The notes beneath the pieces were generated by a model, which saw only the letters and a list, made by a program, of their open reading frames with translations, had not been told where the DNA came from and did no database searches. A stretch of 64,000 nt of DNA, from contig JBLDXI010000046.1 of NCBI GenBank assembly GCA_047495785.1, positions 1,757,301 to 1,821,300 of the forward strand. Direction: 5' to 3'. This document shows positions 12,854 to 24,414 of this stretch, in pieces. Within the stretch, counting starts at the first letter, position 1; the number at the start of each line of letters is the position of its first letter. The stretch comes from Lepidodermella squamata. Its lineage: Eukaryota > Gastrotricha. The translations under genes and the position numbers were made by a program.

Positions 12854-12859
12854 AATAAA
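12854..12859 (+). terminator. Poly(A) signal AATAAA of DUSP copy D
   Basis: A canonical AATAAA lies 77 bases after the stop codon of copy D. Confidence 0.6.
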
Positions 12860-13071
12860 GATGACGACTGTAAGAATACCCGATAGTATCCGCTTATGGT
12901 CAAAGTATGTATGGCCTGGGCTATCCACGACCCCTTGACTAACCCAAACTGAAATTTTGAACCAAAATTTTTCAAAACCTAGATGTGACCCTGACCCCAG
13001 CACTTCTAAATTTCACGTAGAGCTTGATGAAAAAAAACGAAATTGATTGTTGAGAAGAGCAGTAGAGGTAT

Positions 13072-13077
13072 TTTATT
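13072..13077 (-). terminator. Poly(A) signal AATAAA of the RBM26/27-like gene
   Basis: TTTATT on the plus strand gives AATAAA on the minus strand about 158 bases beyond the stop codon at 13235. With the DUSP signal at 12854 it leaves about 210 bp between the two converging gene ends. Confidence 0.5.
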
Positions 13078-13234
13078 ATTTAACATTCAGTATAAAACGA
13101 ACGAAAATTCAATCATTGGATGAAATCGACAACCACTCCCAAGTGTCAATGAAGTCCGCGTGAAATGTTAGCTTCCGATGACGAATAGTAGCACAAGAGC
13201 GAGAATTCTGAAAGTCCCATTCATAGCAGCGTCG

Positions 13235-16200
13235 TCAGTTCGCCTCGATGGCGTGCAGCGCCTGCGCCTGCTCGTCTTCCGAGTCGTCTCCGTCGTCGAA
13301 CAGCGTCTTCTCCGACTGCTGTTTCGCCGCATCGTCCGAAGCCGGCTCCTTCGCGCCCTGCTGGTTAGCAGCACCCACACCACCACTGCTATTGTGGCTG
13401 GTAGGGAAACTGGGCTGCTGTTGGATGAACGTGGGCTGGTGCCACGCAACCGGCACTTGCTGGCCGAGAAACACGAGCCCGCGCGCCTTCGCCACCTCGG
13501 CATCGCGTCGCGTCGAGAACGTAACGATGAAGCCCTGGCTGGACAGCTCGACGCCATCGACTGAGCAGAACAGTCCGAAATGGGCGCGCAAGTTGCTCGC
13601 ATCCAATCCAGTTACTTGAGTGATCAACCTGATATTCGCAAAAAAATTAATAAATTTTCCAGGAATTCAAAATTATAACACTGACAGCTGTTTAGGCCGG
13701 CGGTCGACAATGAAAGAGGCTTTATTCGGCTTTGCTTTTGCCGGATCAGCTTCTCCAGCCGACGCGCCCGGTGTAGTCGGCTGGCCTGGTTGCCCACCGG
13801 CGGCACCGCCAGCCGATGCTGTTTTTTGTTTCTGATCGGCTCTGGCCAAGCCGAGTTCGATCTTCAATGCAGCGATTTTGTCATCGACAGTTTTCAGAGT
13901 CTAATATACGAAAAAGAACGATAAACACGAATTGCTGGTATTAAATAAGCTACTCACCGCGTTGATTTCCCCTTTGACACTGTCAGTTGTTGCGACAGCC
14001 AGTTTCTCAGCAAGGCTCTGTAAATCAGTTAAAAATCATCAAAATTTTCGACATCAATAAACAATTACCTTTCGCATTTCCAAATAATTTGCTAGCAAGA
14101 GTCGACGGCGTTTAGCCAGATCGTTTTGAGCCTCTGCAACTTTCTGTCAAAAATTCAGTTATACAATCGAAGTCAGTCATCATTTTTGAAAAATTATTAC
14201 CGCTTTTTCTTCACCGACGTGGTCGATGCGAAGCTTGGCGCGCGGTGGGGGTTTCGGGCCAGCCGCCTGGCCTGCACCAGTCGGCGATTGCACATCGCCA
14301 TCCGCTTGAGCACCCATCGCCTGGTCAGCAGGAGCAGCAGAGCCACCGCCCACAGCCAGCGAATCCGGCCGTTTCGCCTCTGCCTGAGCCTGTCCAGGCT
14401 GCTGCTGCTGCTGCTGAGGCTCCTTGTGATGCCAGAACACGCGAATAAAGCGGTTGTTAAACAGCGGCTGGGCACAGCGATACGCTTCCAGCGCATCTGA
14501 GTGGTTGGCAAAGGTGACGAGGGCGGCTTCGGGGTCGCCCTCGAAGCTGATCTGAATATTGACGACTGGGCCGAATTTCGAGAAATGCTCGTGCAATGGC
14601 CCGATCGAGTTCAGATTCCCCGGTATCTTCCGCACCTCCAAGATATTATTCGACATGTCAGCTTGGCCACGGCCAGACATGCCACCCCGCATGCCCCGAC
14701 CGCCGCGGAAATAGCCTCGTCCTTGCCCACGGCCGCCGCGGTTGAAATTCCCACCACGGTTATAGCCACCTCCGAAATTCCGACCGCCGTAGGACTCGTT
14801 GTTATTCCCATTGTTATTACTATTATAATTATTTCCATCCTGAGACGATTGATCAATCACAGGCTCACCCAGCCTCGCCGCCGCATTCGCCTGGGCGATT
14901 TCCTCGATTTCACTGTCCAGCTGACTAGTTGAGATCGGAGGCCTGTCGCCGCCTCCGAAGCGATTGTTATCAAATCGATTATTATTGTTATTGTTATCGA
15001 ATCTCCGGCCACCTCCGCCGCCGCCACCTCCACCGAAATCGTTGCGGCGAATTTGGCGCAAGTTCCGATTGAATCCGCCAGCTCTGCCGGACATGACAAC
15101 GGGCACATTGCCGCTCTGATCGCCGCCCATCATTTCTGGCGGAATCATTTGCTGCTGTTGTTGCTGGTGCTGTTGGAACTGCTGAGCCAGCATTAGATTC
15201 GGATCCTGTTGCATAAACTGCTGTTGCAACGGGTTGATGGCCGCTGCGGCTGTAATTTGCTGGAATCCGAATTGAAGGTATGAAGCGAGTACGGGCGAAA
15301 TGTGGGCGCTCTTGGCATCTGCCGATTTTTGGCCACCGAAAGCGCCTGGCGGTGAGGTTTCCGCATTCGGAAAGGCTGGCGTTGTCGTCGCTTGTTGGTA
15401 AGTCGCAGCGATTGCCTGAATGTCCTTCTCCTCAACCTGTAGAAAACCGGGATGCGAATATTGGCAAGCGTCGCCTTCAAGGCAGTAGCCTTGTTTTTCA
15501 AACGAGGGGCAAACACGTGTTTCGCCAGTCGCGAGCAACTTTTTCGATGCCGCGTCTTCGTTTTCACTCGATGATGGTGGAAGTGGCTGCTGGCGGCTGC
15601 TTCTGGAATGTGGCGAACGTGACCGGCGATTGCGCTCTCTCGACTGACTATGAGGCGATCGTGAAGAATTCTTCCGATCGCCGTTATTACTGTCATTATG
15701 ACGCGACTTTCGGGATGAAGAATCGCCTGATCGCTTGGAAACCGGAGAACGGCTTCGACTTTTGCCCCCGTGTTTCGACGAGGAGTGGTGGCGACTTTCA
15801 AGTCGACCAGATAATAGCCTATTGCCACCGTCCTTCCCTGAGTCTGAAACTGCATCAGCAGCTTTATACTTTTCATTCGTTACAGCATCTAACACCTGGT
15901 CGACGAAATCCTCCACTTCTAAAAACGGAAATTGATATTGACGTTATTCAGTTGAACTTCAGCATTAAATCGCTTACTTATTTTGTTCACATCTATAAAA
16001 ATACTTAGATTTTGAATACAGTAGGAACGCAGATCTGGTTTTGGATTGCTCTGTACAAGGAATTATTATAGTAAATAGTAAATAGTAAATAGTAATACGG
16101 CAATATTATATAGAAAGCCTACCTTCTTCAATATCACGACAACGTATTTCGCAAGCGAGTCTGGATCCGCTAAGCATCTATCAAAAGATGAAAATGCATC

Positions 16201-16291
16201 ATGTCAAAGTTTGCAAATAATCAAATGCTAACATTGGCCGAATAATAGGAAGCAGCCATTTGTTGAAGCTATCGACGTCGGTTATCTCCAT
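13235..16291 (-). CDS. RBM26: RNA-binding protein RBM26/27-like (Drosophila Swm family)
   Basis: Eight exons on the minus strand (16291-16233, 16177-16123, 16050-15978, 15918-14201, 14143-14069, 14017-13958, 13900-13686, 13628-13235) join in frame to 882 residues. Order of parts: a PWI-like N-terminal fold (residues 1 to ~75, with RPICLADPDSLAKYV), an Arg/Ser-rich stretch, a CCCH zinc finger near residue 200 (C-x8-C-x5-C-x3-H, ending CQYSH), Gln- and Gly/Asn-rich low-complexity DNA, an RRM near 490-560 (NILEVRKIPGNL), a charged helical part, and a C-terminal RRM-like domain, as in animal RBM26/RBM27. These proteins act in nuclear RNA quality control with the exosome-targeting machinery. Four later introns are small. 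The symbol is for the family; RBM26 and RBM27 cannot be told apart here. Confidence 0.9.
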
Positions 16292-17446
16292 CAAAGGAAA
16301 CTTGTAAATAAACTAAACTCTGCAAATGAATGAAACATGTGCTAAATTCGGTTAGAAAATAAATTGCAAATGAAATTGCAGATAAATGGAGGAATTATCC
16401 TGCTTCCTGTAAACTCTTAACGTTTGTCGTCTGTGAAAATGGCAATTCAAGATTATTTCAATGGTGAATTAGAGGTTAGGTATAAATAAGTATCCTGGCC
16501 GATGGCAAAACTAGCAGCGGAATCCAAGCTACTCTAATCCGTGTAACTGTGATGGCGTCGTAGTTTGAATCCATGTCAAGGCAAACTTCTCCAAAGCCAA
16601 TAGTTAACCAAGCATTAACTAGAATAGATTAGGCCTAGGTAGCCGCTTGTCGTATAAATAAACATAACACCCCCATTCAGGATTCAGGATTCAGACACAA
16701 ACGAATCAGTAATCAGCCGAAGCCCGCAGGCTAGAATGCGTTTGGCAACTCTCTACGCCTATAGTTCCAAGGGGCTGTATGCCTGTTTCACAGCACCATT
16801 TTATGAGTTCAAAAAAGACCTAAACCCTAAACGTGAAAAATGTCAGTCCGGTCAGTCTTCAAGTCAAAGGCGTAACCCGTGAAAAAATAACTTCACCAAC
16901 TTTATACTTTATGTTTCACAAATTCCGGAGTTGCTATTAAATGCGCTTTAAATAACTGGCTCCACCTTCCACCTGCAAACTCTGTCATCCAAAACATCGA
17001 ACGCTTTGAACGACTTTCAACTTCAAAATCCACTTACCGTTGCACGCAGCGGGACACTTTCAGCCTCTTATACAACAAAAATTTGCCGCAGGATTTTAAA
17101 AATAACAAAAAACGTAAAACTTTTTTAAATAAAAAGTTAACAATAAATTCGCTAATAATTTTATATGCATTTCAAGGTCATTTGAAAAAACGGCGTGCGC
17201 CATGCGGTCGAAACCACGCGGTTATCGGCGATTTGTGCTGCAATACAGCTGGTAATGCAGCTTGCGAGTTGGATTGCGGCCATGTATGAGAAAGATACAG
17301 TATTATTAGACTCAATAAATGATCACATGTAATTGCCATGAATTCTTATCTTTTCAAACCCCGCCTTTTGCGTTATTCTATTTGTCCCTTCAATTTTCAT
17401 TTACACCAAACATTTTATGCATATTTAGGTTACCGTCGGTTTTAGT
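16292..17446. promoter_or_regulatory. Divergent promoter region between RBM26/27-like and LARP1
   Basis: 1.15 kb separate the two head-to-head start codons. No gene is supported in it; a short frame at 17083-17289 is not convincing. It should carry both promoters and 5' UTRs. The acceptor-like CATATTTAG at 17421-17429 just before the LARP1 ATG hints at a non-coding or short coding first exon of LARP1 upstream. Confidence 0.45.
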
Positions 17447-20400
17447 ATGCTTTCAACTAAGTCTGCTAACACTGATCCAGGTAGCGCTAAGACTACTGAA
17501 AAATCCCTGGAAGTGATGTCAGGTGCAGCTCCTCCTAATGAGCAACAAAAGCAGACGGTGACTAATTTGAAAGAGAGTGATGTTGAAAAGCGCGAAAATG
17601 TCTGGTTCAAGCAAGAACAGACCGCCAGCAGTCAGCCCGTTACGCTTAATCGTAAGCTGTTATTTTATGATCTTTGTTTTCTTGATCAATCATTTGTAGC
17701 AGAAGAAAATGTTAAGGTTGTCGACAAGAGTGTCAAATTTGCCGACTTGATATCGCAAGATTGGCCCACACTCGACGAGGCACAGCGACACCGTCACGAG
17801 CCCCATTCGGCCAACCCACCATCGGCTAATTTGAAGCCGAGCAAAAGTGAAAATAACCGAACTTTGCAACCGATTTCTAAGAGCACTCTCATGGCGAGAT
17901 CAACTACTAAAAGTAAATTCCAAGAAATACAATGCGATCTTAACCGTTATTTTAATCGTTTGATTTTGTTTAGATCGTATCCCGATCAACACTTCGACGT
18001 CGCGAAAGCGTCAAGTTCAGGCAGAAAGTCATAATGAAAACCAACATAATTCAAAGACCGAGAGTTCTGAAAATACACAACCACATTCGAATGCTTCCGC
18101 AAGGCCTCCTGTTGCTACGACAGTTCCATCACAATCGGTTCCGCGAAATGGCAGCGGGCCTGGCCCCGGTGGCGGTGGTGGGGGATGGCGCGGTGCAGGA
18201 CATGGCTGGCGCCGTCCGCCGGTCTCCCGTATTCGGCACCCTCCTCCATGGTTCTTTAAGTGGCGCCAGCAAGTTATCGAACGCAAAGAACGCGAAAAGG
18301 CGGAGAAATTGGCCGCTGAAGGTAAAATTGAAGGAACTGCCAATGAAGAAAACAAACCTGGTGATGAAAATGCCCCGTCAACTTCTGAAAATGCTGCAGC
18401 GCCGACTGCAAGTGAAGAAAGTTCAAACGTTAACAAGCCTCAAGAGCCCACAAACGAATCGAAACCCGTCAACGGTTTCGGCGGTGTGCGTCGGCCGTTC
18501 AGAACGCCTTGGGGGCGTGGCCGGGGCGGTATGGGCTATCGCGGCCGCGCTCGATTTGTAAGATTTGGTCGTGCCGACACGTATCCGGTTGAATCGAGTC
18601 GTGCTGCTGCTAACCACTACGGAAAGTCAGAACCTCTCTCGGAGCAATACAATAATGGCCAGTCTCCAAATTTCCCGGTCGGTGGATGGTCTGGCGGCTC
18701 GATGGGAATGGGCCCAATCGCCGCTGTCCCGCCAGCTATGTACATGGATGCCGAAGCTGCCAAAACCTTCGTTCGCCAACAGATGTGAGTAACCATTGCT
18801 AAGAAGAAATACCTAAATTTGTATAATTTCGTACTATTTCTTCCAGTGAATACTATTTGAGCGATGACAATCTCGCTCGGGACATCTATCTGCGCCGTAA
18901 AATGGACTCAAGCGGCTGGTTATCCCTTGATTTGATCGCAACGTTTCCTCGTATTTTCTCGTTTACGAACGACCTGACGTTAATAGTCGATTCGTTGAAA
19001 GACAGTGAACGCGTTGAATTGTCTTCAGATGGTCATCTCATTAGACCCAAGTAAGAATATCAAAATTTCTATGTTATGTTTTTTCATTTTTGTATTATGT
19101 AAAATAGATTTGCGCCTGAACGATGGCCCCTGCCTGACGACTCGCTATTCAATCCGCCAGGCTTGTCCACTCACCCGGCGCCTTCATTCACCGGGTCGAC
19201 GTGGCTTCCGGATCAGGTGTCACCGGACGGCTCAGCAATCATCGCCGACTCAGCTGTCGCTGGAGGTGCGAACGAAAATGATAATGGCAAGAGCAAAGGC
19301 AACAAGACACTAAACCCGTATGTTGGTGAATTCGTACCGAGTTACTTGATGGCGCAACCGCAGCATTACCAGCAACACCAGTATCAACAAGGTGTATACA
19401 TTTCGCATAATAATAACAGCAATAAGAAACATGACGCCGAGGAAGACGATCTGTTCGACTTCAACTCGATCGCGCTGCTGTCGACGTCGGCGCCCGCGAC
19501 GCTGTCTCCTGCCGCGCTGCGCAACCAACGCGCACTGCTCATGCAACACTACCGCAACCACCACGCGACGGCTAGCAGCGACAGTCGCGACAGCGGGGTC
19601 GCCGAGTGGATGGAGGTGTCCAGCCGGAAACGCCGCCGCAGTCTCCGCCCGCACAAAGCCGACCAAGGCCATCTCAATCAAGGCTCGAAGAAGGCCTCAG
19701 ATCTTGACTTCGAGTTCGAGGAAGACCGGCCGGCCGATGAACAGACGATGAACAGGCGGATGTTTTCGAGTTACGCCGAGCAGGAGTATTCGGATGAAGA
19801 GGGCGATGACAATGACTCGGATGAGTTATCCGACGAAGAGCTCGACACCCTGCTTGTCGTCGCGCCCGCCGCTCAGTTGAACCGGATCCGCAACCGAAGT
19901 GGGTCTGTCAGTCTCAGAAGCACAACCACCACCACCGCCACCACCTCATCATCAGCTCAGCAACAGCCGCAACGGCCAGTGCTCGGCTCGACATCACATC
20001 AAGACGATTTAGGCCATCAGCACAAGAGCCGCGTGAAAGTGACTCAAGAGCTAGCTCAGTGGATCAGCGATGGGTTGTACTGTTATGAGCTCGAGTCGCG
20101 CAAGAATCGGCCGAAAAAACACTCCAAACCCGTTGCTGCTGAAGGCTCAGACCTGGATAGCCCGTCGTCACCTGTCGATGAAGTTGGCGGCGGAGAATAT
20201 TATCCAAAGAGTCAGCAGTACAAGTCGATTAAAACTGTTTCTCAGGCTGAATTCGAGGCTCTTAGGAAGGAACATTCCGAAGATCATAATCAGGACCAAA
20301 ACGACGCGCCACCGCCGCCCCCGCCTCCTCCCCCACCGAGTCGGCAGGGTGGTGCTTGGAAAACCCGTAAAGCTGAAAAACCTGGTTGGCCGATCGCGAG

Positions 20401-22086
20401 AGTCAACGACGTCCAAGTCGCTCATTCCCTGCCGGACGACCGTGTTGCGGCCGCCCAGCGGTTACAAGCTCAGCATCAGAGACTTGGCGCAGTCGGGTGC
20501 CGATTCCATGTCTCATCGATGGAAGAACTCGAAAACCTGCCTTCGTCTGCCGAGCAATTCGGTGCTCACCCTCAACAGCGCGTCGCGGTCGAACCGGCGT
20601 CGAAAAACAACCCTGCGATCGGCTTCGTTTTCACGCCGAAAGGCCGGCAACAGCGGCCACAGCGGTCGAGGAACACCTCGATGTCGCGAGACAACGCGTC
20701 GGAGGTCGCTTCTTCATTCGGCTCGACGGCGGGTGGCCCGCAGCTGGGCGGTGCTCATGAAATGCTTCGTTTAGCCGGCTACGGTTGGCACGATTACTCG
20801 CGGTTCAGGGGGCGGTGTTTGCGCGACAGGGCGCAGGCCGGCCCCGGGCGCTCTACGACGATGAACACGTTGTACCGTTTCTGGTCGTTCTTCTTGCGCC
20901 AGCGCTTCCACCGGCCCACTTTCAACGAGTTCCGCAACTTTGCCTTCGAGGATGTGCAACTAGCGGGCTCGCGCTACGGCCTTGAGTGCCTGTTCAGGTT
21001 CTACTCTTACGGCCTCGAACGTCGTTTCCGCAACGACCTATTCCAACTATTCCAAGAAGACACCATCGCTGACTTCGAAGAAGGTAAGAATCATTAACTT
21101 TTTGGATCACGTTATTTAAGCCAAGTACTCGATGCTTTTTTATTCTCATTTTCTCGCAACTCTTAGTTCTATTGCTCCATTGCATGGTGTCACGTTAATT
21201 AGCGGCTCGTTTTAATTTTTTTATCACGCTGTATTGAATATGACTAACTTCGAGCTGTTTAGTGCATTAGCGCACGCTTGTTTTCAAGTTTCTTAAGCAA
21301 ATAGCGGGCTCGAAGGTGGGCGCCGATTGTAATGTTTGACCAGATCTTCATTCGTTTGTTTGTTTTGCTGATCATTTTACGCGAGTCTACTACCCTACGC
21401 TGTGCTAACTATTTCCTCCACCGATTAAGGACTTCATGCCTCTATGATGTACACGTTTCGTCGAGAAAAACATCGCGTTGGGGTAGGACACGGCATAAAA
21501 CATAATTTTATGGATGAAGCATGATGGGGGAATTTTGTTTTCGATTTTATTGAAAGCGAGAGGCAATACGGAGTTGCAGCGAATACCCTATATGAAGTTG
21601 ATGGAAAATTCTGAATAATGGTAGAAAATTGATAATATGCCAAAATGCACGAGTACTTGGCTTTAATCTTATCGTCGCACGCTCGAACAGAGGTCACGCC
21701 CACGCTGTGGTGCGGCCTCCCTAACAGCCAGTGCCAAATAATTACCGAAAATACCATTTGTCACTTTGGAGCTTCCAACTCCTCTGTGATCAGAAGCACC
21801 GGTTACATGTTGTGTTTTCCTTCTAGGCTATTTGTATGGCCTGGAGAAGTTCTACGCATTCCTGTTCTACTCGGGCAAACGACCAGCGGTGTCGAACCGG
21901 CTGCGATCGTACCTCGAGCTGTTCCCGGCGATCGAGGACTTCCGCAACCATCGCTCAGACTCGCCCGAGGCGCTGAAGGCGTTCACTGCTCAGCACCTGC
22001 GATCTTCATCACATCATAATAACACGAACAGCCGACCGGCCGGCAAACAGCTATCTTCAGCGTCATCGGTGGCAGCCGCCCAATGA
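17447..22086 (+). CDS. LARP1: La-related protein 1
   Basis: Exons 17447-17651, 17700-17912, 17974-18784, 18847-19050, 19108-21083 and 21827-22086 join in frame to 1,222 residues. The La motif is formed across an intron at about residues 405-480 ([20 protein letters not shown], then [13 protein letters not shown]). The C-terminal LARP1-specific DM15 repeats follow at ~1025-1190 ([19 protein letters not shown], then two further helical repeats ending in the [10 protein letters not shown] exon). Low-complexity Gly/Arg, acidic and polyproline stretches lie between. LARP1 binds the 5' cap and TOP motif of ribosomal-protein mRNAs and links their translation to TOR signalling. The last intron is 743 bp, the others about 48-62 bp. 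More 5' coding sequence is possible because an acceptor-like site precedes the chosen ATG. Confidence 0.92.
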
Positions 22087-24414
22087 TGGGGAAAAAAGAA
22101 ACCGAAAAATGAAAACCCGAACCAAACAAACTATCAAAAATGAAACAAAACAGGCGATGATTCAGATCGTCTGCGTTTGATCACCTTCACTTGATACCTA
22201 ATAACTGATAATTGGATTTTGATTGGACGTGTCTGCGTGTGTGTTTTTGTTGTTTTTTGTGTTTGATGTAATATAATAATTCCGACATGTGTTGTATCGA
22301 AAATCTTTACTACTTACTACCACATCTATATTACTACTAAATGCCATTGTAATAACACGCAAAACACTTCCTCTTTCTCTTCTTCTTCATCATCTTGATC
22401 CGTCTTTTTCGTCTTATTCTTTCGCCTTGTTATTATCACTATTACCATATATCTATATCATTATTCTCCTTAATAATTTCGTAGCTTTAAGCTGACTGTG
22501 TCTAGTTTTTCTTGTTATTTGCGTCTTTTTCTTCGTAAGCAGCATCGTCATTCAATTGTTCAAGCTTTTGTAATTAGATAATATAGTAGCATCGTGCTAG
22601 TGAGTGATATATCAACAACTTTGTTTCCTCTTTTCATAACCTTGTGATCGCGATTCGCCCGATATACATCTATAAAATTATTATTTACGGATTATTATAC
22701 TGATGACTGTACATAAATGTATAAATGAGAGCGAAATACAACAATTAGCTACAGGAGTTCATTCGCGGACTGATATCGGGCTTATGAGGATGATGTTAAG
22801 GTGCAGGAGTTCTCGCGGGTCAGCTGGTTGCTTGTACGACCTCCATTTCATTCAAGAGATAAGAGAAAGAAGAAGCAGGAGATACAAACTACTTCCTTTC
22901 ACCTAAAATGTGATTGAATTAGCAAAATTGAAAAGTTATATCAAATTCTATCAAAGATGACTATATTAGCAATTGTTTCAATTCATACACACATTATTAT
23001 GGAGTGAAATTGACGTTATAGCTTATTACATCTTTTTCGAGAAAGGTTATTATTGTTATAATTGTTCGCCTCAAATGATAAGAGATCTACACGATATTTA
23101 AATAACACGCTATAGAAAATCATGTGAATTTGATGCGTATTAACAGTGTCTGGCTCCGCCTAAATATTCATCAACTTTTGACTGTGCAAAAGAGTTCGTA
23201 ACTAATCAAAGATAATAGCTGATTATCTAACTATATTCTAGTAATTTTGTGATTTTTCTATTGTGCGCTCTTTAATTTCTATGCAAAATCAAAATTCTTG
23301 TTAGAGTTGAGAAATGTAATTATATTTATCCTTTGATGCGTATTACTGTAAATATTTAACAGATTAAAATATATTTACAAATCGTCGTTCTTCCTTCAGT
23401 TGAAATCAAATTAATATGGTTCTATTCATTTGCCTTAGTCACTAATAAGGAATAGATTCGACTCTTAATGGCTTCGATTACTGCCTCTTGTGAAGCTATT
23501 TACAGCCTTCTCTAGAAATGTGAAAAACCGGGCTTCATCAATCTTCAAATAATAATAATAATTCAGTACTTGCTTCAATGTTATTTTCATGGTTAATCAC
23601 TCGTGTGCCGCCAACCCATCCCCGTTTTGAGGTGTCAATCAGTTAAATTCGGGTGTACCTCTCTCCTACTGCTGCTGCTGATTTCGCACATCTTTCACAG
23701 TTCATAGACTGATACTTCATTGATGCTACATGTACTGCTTAACATATAAAATGTCGGTTGTAGATAGCATTAATTCGATTGATATGCGCACCCGCTTTGT
23801 GAAATGATTCCCCGCGCTTCGTTTCTTTCGCGTCTTGTACCTGTAATTCGACTTTTCTATTCTTCCGCGCGGATCTTCGCTGCTTTTGGCAAGGTGCAAA
23901 GCTGTTGTAATAATGTTATGTATCTTCATAATTAATAATTATAACTGGCTCGTGTTTCTCTGTTAAAATGTATAGTTATTATTACACTTCGTAATAAACG
24001 GTTCAAAAAGCAAAGCAAAAGTCTTCGTTTTCGTCGTCGTCATGGCATTTTTAATGATGCTCGTCGATTTTCGGTCGCGCAGGAAAACACAAATTATAAG
24101 CACACTTTTTGTGTAATAATAATCATAATTTCTCAGGTTCGTTTTTTTCGGCACTAGGTTTATGACTCGACTAAACGATATGTAGAGCGGGTTCAACAAT
24201 CATCACAAACATATTTGATAAGATATTTACATATCTTTTGACTAACACGCACAAATAATATCGGAAGATGGGGCTTTTCCCGGTGTATAGACCGGCTGTG
24301 ATCATCATCAATCATTAACGTGAGAGAAAGCGTAAATTTTTGTTGTTGCATATTATGAAAGTTCACAGGCTGAACGAACGAACACTCAGTACAGAGTTAT
24401 ATATATTGCGAATT
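22087..24414. other. Convergent intergenic region, LARP1 and NAA15 3' ends
   Basis: AT-rich DNA between two genes that point toward each other. The first part is probably a long LARP1 3' UTR. No additional gene is supported. Confidence 0.45.

Noticed and set aside
17083-17289. Short Lys/Cys-rich frame upstream of LARP1
   Set aside because: No known domain, no splice connection to LARP1 that keeps frame could be justified.
19310-19681. Long antisense open frames inside LARP1, RBM26/27-like, NAA15 and paramyosin
   Set aside because: They overlap strong family-matched exons in other frames, have no family similarity and arise from skewed codon composition.
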